A stretch of DNA of 64,000 nucleotides from Pleurotus ostreatus/Saccharomyces cerevisiae fusant (lineage: Eukaryota; Opisthokonta), in assembly GCA_024196135.1 (NCBI GenBank), contig JAMQCK010000016.1:62001-126000 (forward strand), read 5' to 3'. The notes beneath the pieces were generated by a model. The model was given only the letters and a program-made list of their open reading frames with translations, had not been told where the DNA came from and made no database searches. This document shows, in pieces, positions 1-12,207 of this stretch. A program made the position numbers and the translations under genes. Numbering within the stretch: the stretch's first letter is position 1; each line of letters opens with the position of its first letter.

Positions 1-212
1 CACCTGACCAATCGACTGACTTCGGAGCCGGGGGGCAGGTTGATTTACGGTGCGTGACTTTGGAAGGGGCGACGTGTCTCTCTTCGTCTGTGCGAGCGGG
101 TCTCTTCGCATTTGTAGAGCGCGAACGCTGAGGTGGCGTGGATGGCGGAAGGCGTCAACGCAGGGTGAGAACGGCGCGTCCAGATCCTGCGCTCGCAGCG
201 AGTCGCCTCTGC

Positions 213-325
213 GATTGACGCAGACCACCTCTTCCATTCGACACTCGCCTCTCTGATTCGACGCTCGCATCCCTGCTCTGACGCACTCGCTCTATATTTC
301 GACGCTCGCCTCCTTATTCTACGCT
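213..325. repeat. Degenerate short tandem repeat array (TTCGACGCTCGCCTC-like)
   Basis: About four to five imperfect copies of a unit near 24 bases with the core TTCGAC(G/A)CTCGC followed by a CT-rich spacer. Visible directly by eye; copies differ at several positions, so the array is old. Confidence 0.6.
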
Positions 326-470
326 TCTATAATTCTTTGCCTGTCGGGCTGAATCGTCGCTTGTGCGCGCCTTTCGCAAGCTTTCACCGCGTCCAGCGCT
401 CTCCTTGGCGGGCGCGATATGTACACGGTCACAACGTCGCTCGCAATGTCCCATTCGCGGTTATCCCTCG

Positions 471-627
471 AATCACGGTACGCCCTCGATCACGGAAAGC
501 CTCATTCAGTCACGGTCAGCTCTCCCCAATCATGGTCAGCCCTCCCCAATCACGGTGAGCTCTCACCAATCACGTCAGGTCCTCATATCACGGTACGCCC
601 TCTATCACGTCAAGCCCTCTAATCACC
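471..627. repeat. Degenerate tandem repeat array (ATCACGGTnnGCCCTC-like)
   Basis: Eight to nine imperfect copies of a 17-20 base unit whose core is ATCACGGT, then two variable bases, then GC(C/T)CTC. The copies run head to tail with small length changes. It does not preserve a reading frame, so it is not a protein repeat. Confidence 0.7.
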
Positions 628-1030
628 ATCCGCGGACGCTTTTTTCCATTCCCTTCACGCCAATAACCCTATATTTGTGCGCTCTTCATTATTTCCCCAC
701 TTTGCGTCCATCTCGTTTGCTGTTCATCGCGTTTTCCTCCTAGCCCTCTTCATAATTCCTCTGAACCCTCTGCATATTTCCTCCTAGCTGTCCAGGTATT
801 TCCTTCCGACCCATCGTGCACATAAAGTCAGTTCTCTACATAATATCCCCTTGGTCAATAGTCCCGTTCTACATCCCAGCGATGGTCAATACATCCCAAG
901 GATGGCAAGATACCCCCGCGTTCATGGCCAGCACCCCAAATGCGTCGGCGGGCGCTGTGCGCCACCACTCCTTACCTTCCGGATCGGAAGAATGGCGAGC
1001 TGAGCCTGACAGCCTGTGCGCGAACTCGCA

Positions 1031-1100
1031 CTCGCAGGGCTTGTGCCGCATATCGCAGGGCTTGCGTGGCCGGCGCAGGGCTTGTGTCGCCGGTGCAGAC
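1031..1100. repeat. Short degenerate tandem repeat (GCAGGGCTTG core)
   Basis: Three copies of a ~24 base unit with the core CGCAGGGCTTG(T/C)G and a fourth partial copy. Same style of decay as the two arrays upstream. Confidence 0.5.
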
Positions 1101-4100
1101 TCTCTTCTGTCGGGACCTTCCTATGTCTGTACCCTTCTGTCTGTCCTACGGCGCATTCGCACCGCTCCTGAATTGTCCTTACCCTTTTTGCCTATGTTCA
1201 TAACGATGGAGGGCCCTCACTCCGGCCCTCCACACACCTCGAAACCTTCGCGGACGCAACCGCAGCTCGTGGCGCGCGCTAATAGGCCTTCTCTCTCCCT
1301 ATACAGTTGCCCCCCTCCTTCTCTATACGGTCCTACACCCTCCTCGTATGCTATAGAACCCGGAGTCTACCTAGCGGTAATCACCTTATTCAGTCGATAG
1401 TCACTCTGCTCAATTGTCATTCGTTTTCTTCGTTCCGGCACTCCCTATTCAGCCATACGCAACTCTATTCGACCACACCAGTGCTCGTCGGAACATCACT
1501 TAAATAGAGGAAGACATACACCCGGGAAGCGCCGCCGGAGTCCCGCCCCGAAAGTACAACACGAATGCGAACACGGAGGTGCGAAGAGGCCGAGGGTGAT
1601 GAATAGAGACTGACGCTGGTGAATAGAGGCGGTGGTGGAATGATTAGAGTTGATATGGTCGAATAGGGCGTGTCGAAGTCCTATTGAAGGCATGCTCCGG
1701 CCTCCCATTGAAGATGCGACCCGAGTGGCACACACCGTATGCTGCAGAAGGATTCTCGCTCCCGAAACTGCGCACCAATTGTGCGCCCACACAGGATTCG
1801 CGCCACACGCGCTAGGTCGCAAGGAGCTTCGGCGAGAAGCAGCGCGGATAAGGCAGGTCTGCATACGCGTCCCGTTCGGGCGGGCTCTGGGGAGGTGCTA
1901 GCGGGTGCTGAGTGGTCCGACGCGTGCTCGTTCTCTGTCAGGATTTGGTCAGGATACAGCCCGCGCCTACGTCAGAGGCGCGCGCAGGCGCTACCGCCGC
2001 CGCGCCACACGCTTTCGGCGTAGGGCGATAATCCAATTCCTGGCAGGATTCCCTCTGGGAGGCGAGCCGATGCGCGTCCTTCCTCAGCGGCTCACCTTGC
2101 CCTCATCACGTCCCGTCCCTTCCCGGCGGGATTTGGGGCAAGCATCAGCCAAGGCGTAGACGCGTGCCTGTCTTCTCGGCCTATTGTCCTGCGTGAGTGG
2201 GTGCTAGGCGCCCTCATCCTGGGCGCCCTCGATAGGATTGAATGGCGCCCGCTAGTGACAGAACTCACGGCTAGAAGGAGGGCGCCGGCCTCGAGAAGGG
2301 AGGTGTGTCCCCAGATCTACTGCTTGCGCGGGAACGAGGGTCCGAAGGGCGAGCTTCGGGTGTGTGCGCGCCGAGGGTTTGGACGTGGGATGAGTATGCC
2401 TACTTCTGGTGTTCGCCCTCTCCCGAGTTACTTCGTGTTGTATTTTGGATGCTGATTGGCTTAGGATGTTGTACTCGCCTTCCCAGATGTGGCCTTCCCA
2501 CCCTTGGGGCAAGCCCGCGGGATCCGGGGTGCTAAACGCCAGGGGAACACGGGATTTCGAGGCTTGTCAAGCATCTGACTTGGCTTTAACGGAGGCTGAC
2601 TCGACCAAGCTGTTAGCCAGAGCCCTATACTGGACAGAAATATTACAAACTCGCCGTGAAGGACCTCCGGCTTGAAACCGACGGTGGCGAATCACCAGTT
2701 GAACAGTTGAAGTTGATTTTGTCTCCGCCTCGGGCGATGCCGCAGATTCTCACGCCTCGGCCACGTTTCCCAACATTAACGGCCGATCTGCCACCTGGTT
2801 CTCCTCCTCCCTGCAGATCCACTCTGGTCGACCTTTCCGGCTCGGTTCGCGCGGACGAAAAACTTCGGGTTGTACGTGTACGATTGTATCTTGTGCTCCT
2901 CCGCACAGCATTCGGCGACAGACACACATGGACGCATCCTCCCCCCACGGCCGACCCTCCGCCCAGATTGCCCAAATCCGCGACTGAGGAGACGCTATAA
3001 CGTACGCTCTGCTTTCCGCCTGATTTTGTGGACTCTCGACTGTCGGTGCGGTCGGGATTCCGCTGTCGGATCTCGCCCAGGGCTGTGCGTCGCCTGATGC
3101 GATAGCCCCATGACGCCCTTCAGCGTCTTGCACCTCTACCCGCAGACGCCGAACTGAAGTCATCTCTCGCTCGCACTTCGGACTGCGCGCCCCGACGCGG
3201 TCTACTTCTTGAGACTAGCACTTTCAGCAGCTCTATACGCGCAGTCGGAAGCTACCCTGACTCGACGCAAGGCACTTGCACGGTTCCCTTTAGGAAGGCT
3301 CAATATCGGCCGCATCGCACGTTCTTCACCTGTAGCCGCGAGGTTCTGCCCACATGACAGATTATGCATCGATGCTGCAGATAGATGGATTCACCTATAC
3401 CGACGCGACGGCCGGTAATAATGCCAGTAAGTAGACGTTTAATGAAAGGGGCAGGTGCACCGTATCGATAGCGCGACAATTGCTCCACAACTCCCTCCCA
3501 CACCGCCCGCTCTGCCCCTAAGGAAGAGGAGGAAGCTTGAGCGGCGGAGTTGCATGACTCTTCACCTTACTTCTCGTTCATAACAGCTCCCCCACCTTCT
3601 TGAACATGCATGCGAGCGTGGTTTCCAGATGCGTTCATCGCACGCGGACGGGGTCGACCTCTGAACTCTATCAGGCCCGTTCTCCCCGCGCGTCCTTCTA
3701 TGGCGCAACTCTTGGGACATACATGCGCAAGGCGGTATGTCATCCGCGAAGTACTGGACACTCACTGGAAGGAACGCTAATCTGCCCGTCATACATGCCT
3801 CATTCGCATCTGGGCCAGCTCACCATCACACACGAGGACCCCAGGAGGGTTCAAGTCATGTTCAGGAGGAGTATCAGGCGCCCCATACCGCCTCGCGGTG
3901 ATGGTCTCTACAGCGAGGCGTCGAGACGCTGGAGACGTAGGCGCGCGGCCGGAAGCACTTTTACCTCTGATTGTCCGCGGGACCTTTGCGGAAGGACAGC
4001 GCAATGCGGGGCATCTTTCCTCGCCAGCCGTACCTCCCCGAGCCCTCTTACTATCCTGACCCATCTCCGTCGCTTGGGACAGCGCATCGATTCATTTCCG

Positions 4101-5117
4101 ACGCGCCGCGGCTCCTCGCCTGATAGCGCGCCATCCACCTGCCCAGCTCCCCACGCAGGCCCGCCGCGCGGCATCTCCCTCTCCCCAGCGAGCCGCACCC
4201 AGCACCCTCGGGCGCAGTTGTTGCAGGGGCAAGAGAGGGAAGTGCGCGCCACTGCCAATTGGCGCCGATTAGGGCGCCTGCGCAGCGAGATACGGGGTGC
4301 GCCTGCCCTCTTCGCGCGAGATCCAGGGCGCTTTCGCCTCTTTCGTACTCAAGGGCCTGCTGACCCATGCGGGCAGGCGGGACCCAGCGACTTATCGGCG
4401 ACACTCAGCTGGCTATCGGCGTATCAGATGATGGGTCACCTTGGCCATTCTTGGTGCGGCACATCTAGACCCGCCCGCTGACCTGCTTATCCACCCGGAG
4501 GAGCCGTGTCGCCGGAAGAAGACTACAATAGAAGGCGTCAGCTTGTGCTGAATGTGGGCGTATGCGCGCCCGCTGTCCCGGGGCATGCTGTCCATGTCCG
4601 CTGTAAAGTGTCGTCTTTCCCATGAACCACCTGATGAACCAGCCGTCGAGCAGCTCGCCCATAACGCCATGAGAAAACACGGCGCTACTGCTCAACATGA
4701 AGTTGAACGCCGTCTAATTCTTCCATCTGGTGGGTCCCCCATCCTTACGTTCATTCCACAGCATACGGCGCACACAATCGAGAAGACAATCATCGCATCG
4801 TTTAGATCACCCAGGCGATAGTACGGACGTAACACAGAATCGATATAGGGATCTACTTTACAATAAGTCAACAGCAGACCTCGAAAGCAACACAAAGCTC
4901 ATACCGGTCATGATATATACATGGACGCGACGGATAGTAGCGTATAGAAAACGTAGCCGACAGAACATACATAACACGTCGAATAAGACCGGGAAACAAG
5001 GCGAGGCGGGAAATAGTCTGCTCATAGATCGAATCGAAAGGACATGGCGCGCGGCGTAACGGTAGGGGATGTAAAGGGAACGCGAGGCGAAGCAAGAAGG
5101 AATGGGAATAAAGCAGC

Positions 5118-7785
5118 CTATTGGGCGGCGAAGTCCTCGCCTTCGTCGTAGTCGGGGGCAAAGGGGTTGCTGTTCCTCCTCGGGCGCATCGGTGTCATGC
5201 CCACGCTCCCCACCCACTGCCAGACGCGCATCTCGTCCCCGCCGCCCTCCTCCGCCAGATTCGCCCGCACATTTTCGTTCCCCTCCACGAGCTTCTCCAC
5301 GCGCTTCCAGATCTTGTTGCGGTAAGAGTTGTTCCACTCCCTCTGCAAGAGCAAATCGCGCATACGCGCGCTGCCCACATACGGCTCCGGCGCTCGCACG
5401 GGGTCCGCGTAGTGCGTGATCACTTGGTTCTGCAAGGTCTCCAGAACCTCCAGAGCGAGGTCGCGAGCGCGCTCTGTGTCGATCTTCTGTGCCCGCCAGG
5501 AGCGCAGCTGGTACCAAGCGAAGAGGGTCGAAGCAACGATCCCGAAGACGTAGAGGCGATAGTAGGCCCAGGTCTCCCGTATGTTGACCTTGGCCCAACA
5601 TTTCCAGCCTAGCTGAACTTCCTTATGAGCGTAGTATCGCTGACCGCTACAAGGGGAATGCATAAGCAACTAACGTATCGGTCGAGTCGTGACAACATAC
5701 CTAGTATCCCTGCCTTCAAGGATCAACTCCAACTTCGATAGCTGCCCAAGGGCATCATTGAATGCATGCTGGACCTCGGCCTGAAAGTCATGAACAACGC
5801 TGTCGGCTACCAGCCAGCGAAACGCATACCTTGTTCGGTTTATCACCAGTCATCTTGTCGAAGATATCGTAGATCTCGTTGTGAGGGAGACCCCATTGGC
5901 GAGCCTCACCACCGTCCTCTACGCTGTAACGCTCGAATTGCCCTGAACAAAGCCGCTTCGAGCGCAGCCCACGGAGCAAGGCCGACAATCGTTTTGCGGT
6001 CCGCAGTGCCCCTTCCGTCCACTTGCCGTCGTCAACGCAGCGAGGAGGGAACGCGACGGGTCCGAGCCCTGGCAAGCCGTCCAAGAGCCGCCAGATATCC
6101 GTCCACCCTCCTTCGAGATTGACGCGGTTGTGAGGCGGTGCGAAGAAGAGAAGTCTGTTCGGCTTGAGTTCGTACTTGAGGTTGCAGTCGAGAGTAGTGC
6201 GGGTGCAGTTGGCGTGCGCAGGGCAGGGCGTGCAAGCGTCAGGCACAGGTAGAAGCGCCGCCTGCGCGCAGACGGTGCTATTCCCAAAGAACGGCGTACT
6301 GTTCGCGTCCGCCGTGCCATTCATCTGCTCCAGATGCTTCTGCTGCTCGAGCTGACATTGCTCCTCAATCACCGCGCGCTGTCGCCTTATCTCGAGGAGA
6401 TAGTCATTCATCGGCTCGCCATTGTGCTCGGATGTGCAGAAACCGATTTGCGCGCTCTCTTGCTTGTACGACCAGGTGAAGTAGCCCAGCGCGAGGAGGA
6501 TGACGGTGAGGATCAGTCGGCGGATAGGGGACGGCGGTGCGACTTCTTCAGCCTGCAGCTTCGGGGGCGAGAGCTTACGACGCGGTCCCTCGGAGATGCG
6601 TTGAGCGACAGCGTTGACTTTGTCATCGTCGTCTTCCTCTTCGCCCTTGATCGGGACCTCGACATCCTCGTATTCTTCGCCCTGCTCATACTCGGACTCG
6701 TCGTCCCCGTCTTCCGGAATGAGGTCCAGCTCTGGTATCTCGCTGACGCCCGTCGGACCTTCTTCCCATTCATTGTCGCCATCATCCCCGCTGTGCACAG
6801 GAGCTGAAGGACCTGGCGAAGAAGACGCGAAAGTGAACGGTCCGGAGGGCGCACGCATAGGAATGGGAGATGGGGGAGACGGCGGTACGCGCACGGGCGA
6901 GGGGGAGAGCATCTTCGGAGGGGGACGCGGAGGTGATTCGGGTTGTGCCGACGCAGAGAGCCTGGACTTGCGCGAGGTAGAGCTCTTGCGCGCCTTCGGC
7001 CGTGGAGGGGACGGGCGAGCAGGGGAAGAGGACTCGGCCCCCGACTGGAAGATATTGTTGTCTTCCCAGCCGCTGTCATCATTCGTCGAGACACGACGGG
7101 AGGAGCGTTTGGTGCCATCGGCCTGCAGGAGGTTAGCACGCGTCCGCACAATGCGACAAAGGCACGCACATTCTTCTTGCGCCTACCAATCTTGCGCGGC
7201 GGGGCTTCCTCGACTTCATCTTCGGGCTCGCTTTCTTCTATGAGGATAGGTTGCGGGGCAGCGCGCTTCGAGGGCGCTGCTGCAGGTTGTGCTGAGGATC
7301 GGCGGCGCTTGGGCTGGAGATTGTTGGGTCAATACGCGCTCGCATACGCGTCAAAGAGCACGCACTGGGTCGGGGAGCGCGACAAGTTGCTCCGACTCTT
7401 CAGAGGGTTGGCGTGAAAGACGGCGGGATGATCTACGCGGCTGGGGAGCAGCCTGTGTGCATGTTAGCGATCCACTCCCCCTCGTCTCATATGTACTCAC
7501 GCGTCCCCCGTTCAACGGCTGGCCCGTCACGCCGTCAGTAATCCCATCATCGCTCGCCAGCGAGTTATCTTTCTTCACGCGCTCCCTCTTGAACTTCTTC
7601 GCCTTCGCCTTGATCTCGTCATTGAAAAGCTTGACGAGCGTGGGCTTGTTGTACGGGGTCGGGTACTGGATGTTGTGGTAGCCAAAGACGCCAAGCAGCT
7701 GGGAGACGGTGAGCGAGGCGGGGTTGAAGTCGGGGTCGAGGTAGTGCCCCTGCGCAATCACTTGCGCTGTCGTCAGCCGCGACAT
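5118..7785 (-). CDS. SRC1: Inner nuclear membrane protein of the Src1/Heh1 (Man1-LEM) family
   Basis: Integral inner-nuclear-membrane protein; yeast Src1/Heh1 anchors chromatin and telomeres and supports nuclear pore surveillance. The N-terminus (start at 7785, MSRLTTAQ) carries a helix-extension-helix/LEM-like fold ending in YNKPTLVKLFNDEIK. A long acidic, Ser/Pro-rich nucleoplasmic linker follows, then a membrane segment (LILTVILLALGYFTWSY), a Cys-rich lumenal part (VPDACTPCPAHANCTRT), a second membrane segment (YYRLYVFGIVASTLFAWY) and the C-terminal MSC domain (WKRVEKLVEGNENVRANL). At least five short introns are needed; donors GTGAGT after LNGGR, GTGCGT and GTATGC are visible. It lies 145 bases downstream of the M28 peptidase gene on the same strand. 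The domain order matches the fungal family; exact exon edges in the linker are less certain. Confidence 0.85.
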
Positions 7786-7930
7786 CGTGGTGGCGCAAGT
7801 CAACAAGCTGGCGCCTCACACGTCACGCGTCAACAAACAAACGCGGATCGTGGGAATCTCTGACGCGAAGCACGTGAGGCGCAATTTATGGGTCCTTGTA
7901 GGCGTAGTCGTTTCTATTCGTGTGGCTAGA

Positions 7931-10900
7931 TCATACAGTAAATGTTGCAGAGACGCAGCCCAGGAACATCGCGTCTACTGCTCCTGCTGTTCGCTCGATG
8001 ATGTATGTATCCAAGGCATCGAACACCCGCAATGGCAGCGGTGAATCCTCGCCTCCCTTTGCCTCGAACCGTGCTTTTCGTGCCGGCCAGATGCCATCCT
8101 CTTGCATGCCGACGTAGTCAATCACTATATCCCCCTCATCGCGCACAACAAGCTCGACCTCCCATCGGTCCACACCATGGAAAGAGGCCTCCTTGATGTG
8201 ATGGCGGGTGCGTCCGGCTGGTGGGTCGTTGTCGAGGTCCCAGGACAAGACCTCGGCGTCGAATGCGATGACTGAGAAGGGTGTAAGGGGAGAATGTACA
8301 TAGCAATTCTGACTGCGCTCACCACTCCAAATTAATCCCGGATGGTACATCTCCAGCGACAAAGCCCTCGTCCCCGCCTTCTCATCCCGCTCATCCCGAA
8401 TCGCCCTCGCATAGAACACCGGCGCATCCTTCGCCACCCATGGCGACACATACCCCTCCGCAACGTCCATAGTCACAGCGTAAGGCGACAGGAACGCAGA
8501 GACTGGATACATCGTGTTCCAATCGCTGTTGTACGGCGTCATGTCCACGGCGCCGAAGGTCTCTGACAGCAGTCCGGGGATGGGGAGCACGTCGCCGACC
8601 AAGTCCTTCGCCTGCTTGTCTTCGGCGACGACCGCATCGCCGGCGACGGTCTCTGGAGCTGCGGCGGGGAGTGCGGTGGCGATGTCTCTTGCCAGGGACT
8701 CGAAGTCGGGTGCCGGGTCGAATCCGCCGATGTGCAGCTTGTGCTCTCCGCTGGTGACCTGGGTAAATCATCAGCCTCTTCATCCAACTCTCTAATTCCA
8801 ACATGTAACTCACATTTTCCATATGAATCATAAACACCCGCTTCTGGTGCGTCGCATCAAAAGGCGAGCGCGCTGCAAAGTATGCCACCGATACCACCGT
8901 CGCCAGCCCCGCAAACACCCTCGCGCGGCCCAAAAAGCCAGTCGAGCGTGCCGGACCTGCAGACTCCTCGAAACGGTAGACAAAGGGAAGAACGAGGACC
9001 GAAGCATAGGCCGTCAGGGCACCAACGATGACCGCGATGACATTGTCCGCGGGGGCGTCGCCGCCCATGCGCCCTGTGAGCGGTACGAAGACCTCGAGGG
9101 TCGGCATGATGAGGAGCGTGCCGGTGTAGACGGTGAAGGCAGCGCCCCAGGCGTAGGTGAGGAGCGAAATATATTTGCCTATATTTCTCTCGCGTCAGCA
9201 TTCTTTCACCCTCGACGTACGACAGCAACTGTAAGAGAAAACCCCACTCACCAAAAACTACTGCATTCACCACATACCCCACCAACAACGGCAAGGCCGT
9301 CAAAAAGAACAACGCGCCCGAGCCCACGCCCAACATCTGAATACCCAGCGCAGCCACGCCCTGCAGCAGCACGACCGAGCCAAACAAGGTATGTTCAGCA
9401 TCCGCGCCAGGTGCAGGTACGAACTTCTGAGAAAGCAGGGCACCCAGGAACGCCGCGGGCCCATAGAGGAGGATGGGCGAGTACTCGTTGGCAAACCAGC
9501 TGAGGCCGCGGTTCAGGACGAGTCGCATGGTGAAGGCGACGAGGGTAGGGCTGATGAGGGCGCCGAGCATGGCGGCGATGACGGCAAGACAGCCGCGGGC
9601 TTGAAGAGCGAGGAAGGAGCGGGTCTGGGGTGTATTCCGTGAGTGTGAAGGTCAGTCGAGAGGTGGAGAAAAGCATACCTTGCTAGTGTGCTGGCTCTTG
9701 ACAGCCAGAATCGTGATGAGCAGCAAGGCTGAGTACATGATCTTGACGAACTCGTCAGTCACATAAACTTTCACAAGGGAGAATCCACCCACCTTAGCAG
9801 TCGTAAACGAATACATCCAGAAGCGGCCCAAATGTGAGAAATACACCGTCGTCGGACGCGGCGGGTGCTCTGGGAGGGTCGTGATAGGCGACTCGGGCGA
9901 CGCAAGGTAGTGTAACAAAGCGAGCGCATTCTCGCCCATGTTTTGTGCTACGCCGGGTTGGATGTACGCGATGAGGTCCTGTGGATATACGTTGGGGAGG
10001 GAGGAATCTCGAGCGGAAAGACGTACGTTGCGCATGTGGTAAAGGTAGCTGTTGCCGATGACGGCCATCTGGAGTCGAGGTCAGATTCACGAAGGCGTGC
10101 AATCGGAGTGAAGGCCTTACATCCAGGCCGGTCACTCCCAAATACTTTTCAAACTGACCGAAATCTGTACTGTTGACCTTGATGAGTACTCGCAGTACCT
10201 TGACAGGACACCTCACTTACTCGGATAAAATAATTCCTGAGCTGAAGATATCGTTCGCGAAGACGGTACCGAACGGTCGAGGGACATGCGAGTAAGCTTC
10301 AATCATCTGCTCCGAGGTCGCCTGGAAGAGGATCTCGCGTCCCGTTGTTCCTGCAGCTTCAAGGTTGATCACTGCGCGTACACTGGTGTTATGATTAGAA
10401 ACGGCATCACAGGAGAAATAGAAATAGAACCCACGTATCGCGAGTCTCATGCTGTGTCGAATACAGATGGGAACCATCCTGTAAGGACTCTTCGGCATTG
10501 TTGAATACTGAGGGAAGTCGTCAGCGCGTGAACAGAAGTGGTACCTAGCGACAGACCGCATTCTTCGTATCCGCTCACTCACAGAAGATGATAGCGTGTG
10601 CAGGCTCCCAGCCAGGCGTATTCAACAGTACGCGCATGCACTCGAGCATGACACCGACCGCCAGCGCATCGTCAGCTGCACCCGGGCTAGGAAGCGTACT
10701 ATCCAGATGCGAGTTGACCAGGACGGCATGTTCCTTGCTCGCCGCCGTGCCATTCGACACCCGCACGATGATATTCGAAAGTCCGCGGTACGTCTTGTAC
10801 ACGCGATGGCCCATGATGTCGAACCTGAGCGATAAACACGTACGATGAGCGAAATAGCGACCTCGGCGCCTAAATGCACGCACCTGTGGCTCCCGTCGCC

Positions 10901-11338
10901 GGTCTGGTGCCAGACCTCGCATTCGAGGGCGCGGCCCTGCGACTGGGCCAGCGCGTCGCACTCGTCCTTGAATGCGCGCGCCTGGTCAACCATCCAGGCG
11001 TCGCCCTGCGCGTGCTCTTCCGTGCCGACGATGCGGTAGCCGATGTCCTCCGAGAGCGTCTTTGCGACGTCGAGGATGCGCGCTTCGGATATTTGGGGGA
11101 GTCCGGTGTCGGGGTTCGTTCTACATTCATAAGCCTGAGCTCTGCCAATAATCGCAAGCGGCGTACAAAGTCGTGACAGGCTCGGGGAGAGCTGGGGGAT
11201 ACGGTCAGCGACGCGCAGAGAAGTACGATCGGCGGACGCACCTCCATGATGTGTCTTTGCCAGCAATGCCGCTAGTATTGCTACAGGTGCTATTGCCGCA
11301 CACGAACGCAGCAGCCCCCACGAGGAGGAGGTCTTCAT
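7931..11338 (-). CDS. ER/vacuolar membrane M28 metallopeptidase (ERMP1/Pff1 type)
   Basis: Multipass membrane zinc aminopeptidase-like protein of family M28. The start at 11338 gives a short cytosolic tail and a first membrane helix (APVAILAALLA). The lumenal peptidase domain shows the family zinc and catalytic motifs in order: NSHLDS, GAADDA, an NNAEES-like glutamate motif, NLEAAG and a late His in GNSYLYHMR. After the peptidase domain come several hydrophobic helices (for example FVKIMYSALLLITIL and VVLLQGVAALGIQML) and a C-terminal lumenal beta-rich domain ending SATFTV. The reading frame needs about nine introns, each with GT..AG edges; no internal break was found. In animals ERMP1 is in the ER and in yeast Pff1 is vacuolar, so location is inferred only. 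The very N-terminus is the least certain part. Confidence 0.82.
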
Positions 11339-12207
11339 GGTGGTAGGGGACGAAGAGACGTTGGCTGGCGCGTCGGGACCCGAAGCGGCGAGCGACGCGC
11401 GACCGCGATCGGCGCATGACGTGAATCCGGATTTGTGGTCCGTTGTTCCGAATCCGGCCTTGTCCTTGAGCTTGTTCGTCGAGAGAACTTAGAGATGGAA
11501 CCCTCGCACCGATGCGGCATATCGCTATCTACGACACACTTACTTTCCTGCCTTGAAATCTCAATTGTGATATCCCTGTAAGGAAGTAGACCTGTCGAGT
11601 TTTCTGCAGTCCAACGTCAAAAATTCCTTCCCGTTCTTCGAGCTTTCAAGCTTTCAAGCTCAATTCAACTTCACTCACATGTACACGCAACAGATTTCTC
11701 GGGCCGCCAAGCCAATTTATTGGACTGACCGCAAGCAGCCAAGTTACAAAGTAGAAAAGAAAAAAGGTAAGCACAGCCGTGCGCATGTAAGTATCACGGA
11801 ATAAGTCAGGGATCTGCACAACAACGTCCGATGAGTCCGAAGAGTATGTCCGCTAGGGAGTACTGTAGTCCACTAGGGAGCCAGAGAACTAGTAGTCCAA
11901 GTCCACGGAGAGATAGTAGTAAACAAGGTCCTTCAGAGTCCAATCTCAGTCCGATATCGACGAAACGCGGGTATACGACTCGTGCCGGCCTACAATAATG
12001 TGCGAGCGTCCGACGCGGGGCGAGAGGCAACGGTAGGGGGCGGGTGGGAAAATGTCCAAACGACAAGCGCGATGGTGTTTGTCTCGCGACAAGTGAAGAC
12101 GAAGGGGGTGTCCGAGGGCGTGAGCACGGCAGGTGAACGTTATGGGGGGCGTGGAGCATGATGGGCGACGTCAAGTAGTGCGAATCCTAGAGAAGCGGAG
12201 AAGGCCT
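11339..12207. other. Intergenic: M28 peptidase promoter and cupredoxin 3' region
   Basis: About 870 bases between the start of the peptidase gene and the stop of the cupredoxin gene, both on the minus strand. No coding pattern seen. A short direct repeat (CTTTCAAG, twice) and an AT-richer block near 11700-11770 are the only visible features. Confidence 0.5.

Larger units (their letters stand above)
1..5117. other. 5.1 kb gene-poor, repeat-rich stretch
   Basis: No convincing gene was found on either strand. Open frames here (the longest about 290 codons at 3600-4481) are rich in Arg, Ser and Pro, lack any recognisable motif and have no plausible intron pattern, as expected by chance in GC-rich DNA. 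The first 1.1 kb holds three different arrays of degenerate short tandem repeats (listed separately). The last ~75 bases are probably the 3' untranslated region of the Src1-type gene that ends at 5118. The stretch could be decayed transposon sequence, but I see no terminal repeats or reverse transcriptase or integrase remnants that would show this. Confidence 0.6.

Noticed and set aside
816..1400. Plus-strand open frame of 194 codons
   Set aside because: Runs through a degenerate tandem repeat and has no recognisable domain.
3600..4481. Plus-strand open frame of 293 codons
   Set aside because: Arg/Ser/Pro-rich composition, no motif, no introns, overlapping long frames on the other strand; typical chance frame in GC-rich DNA.
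5118..11338. Src1-type and M28 peptidase genes as one fused gene
   Set aside because: A clear stop (7931) and a clear new start (7785) with 145 bases between them, and both families are complete separately.
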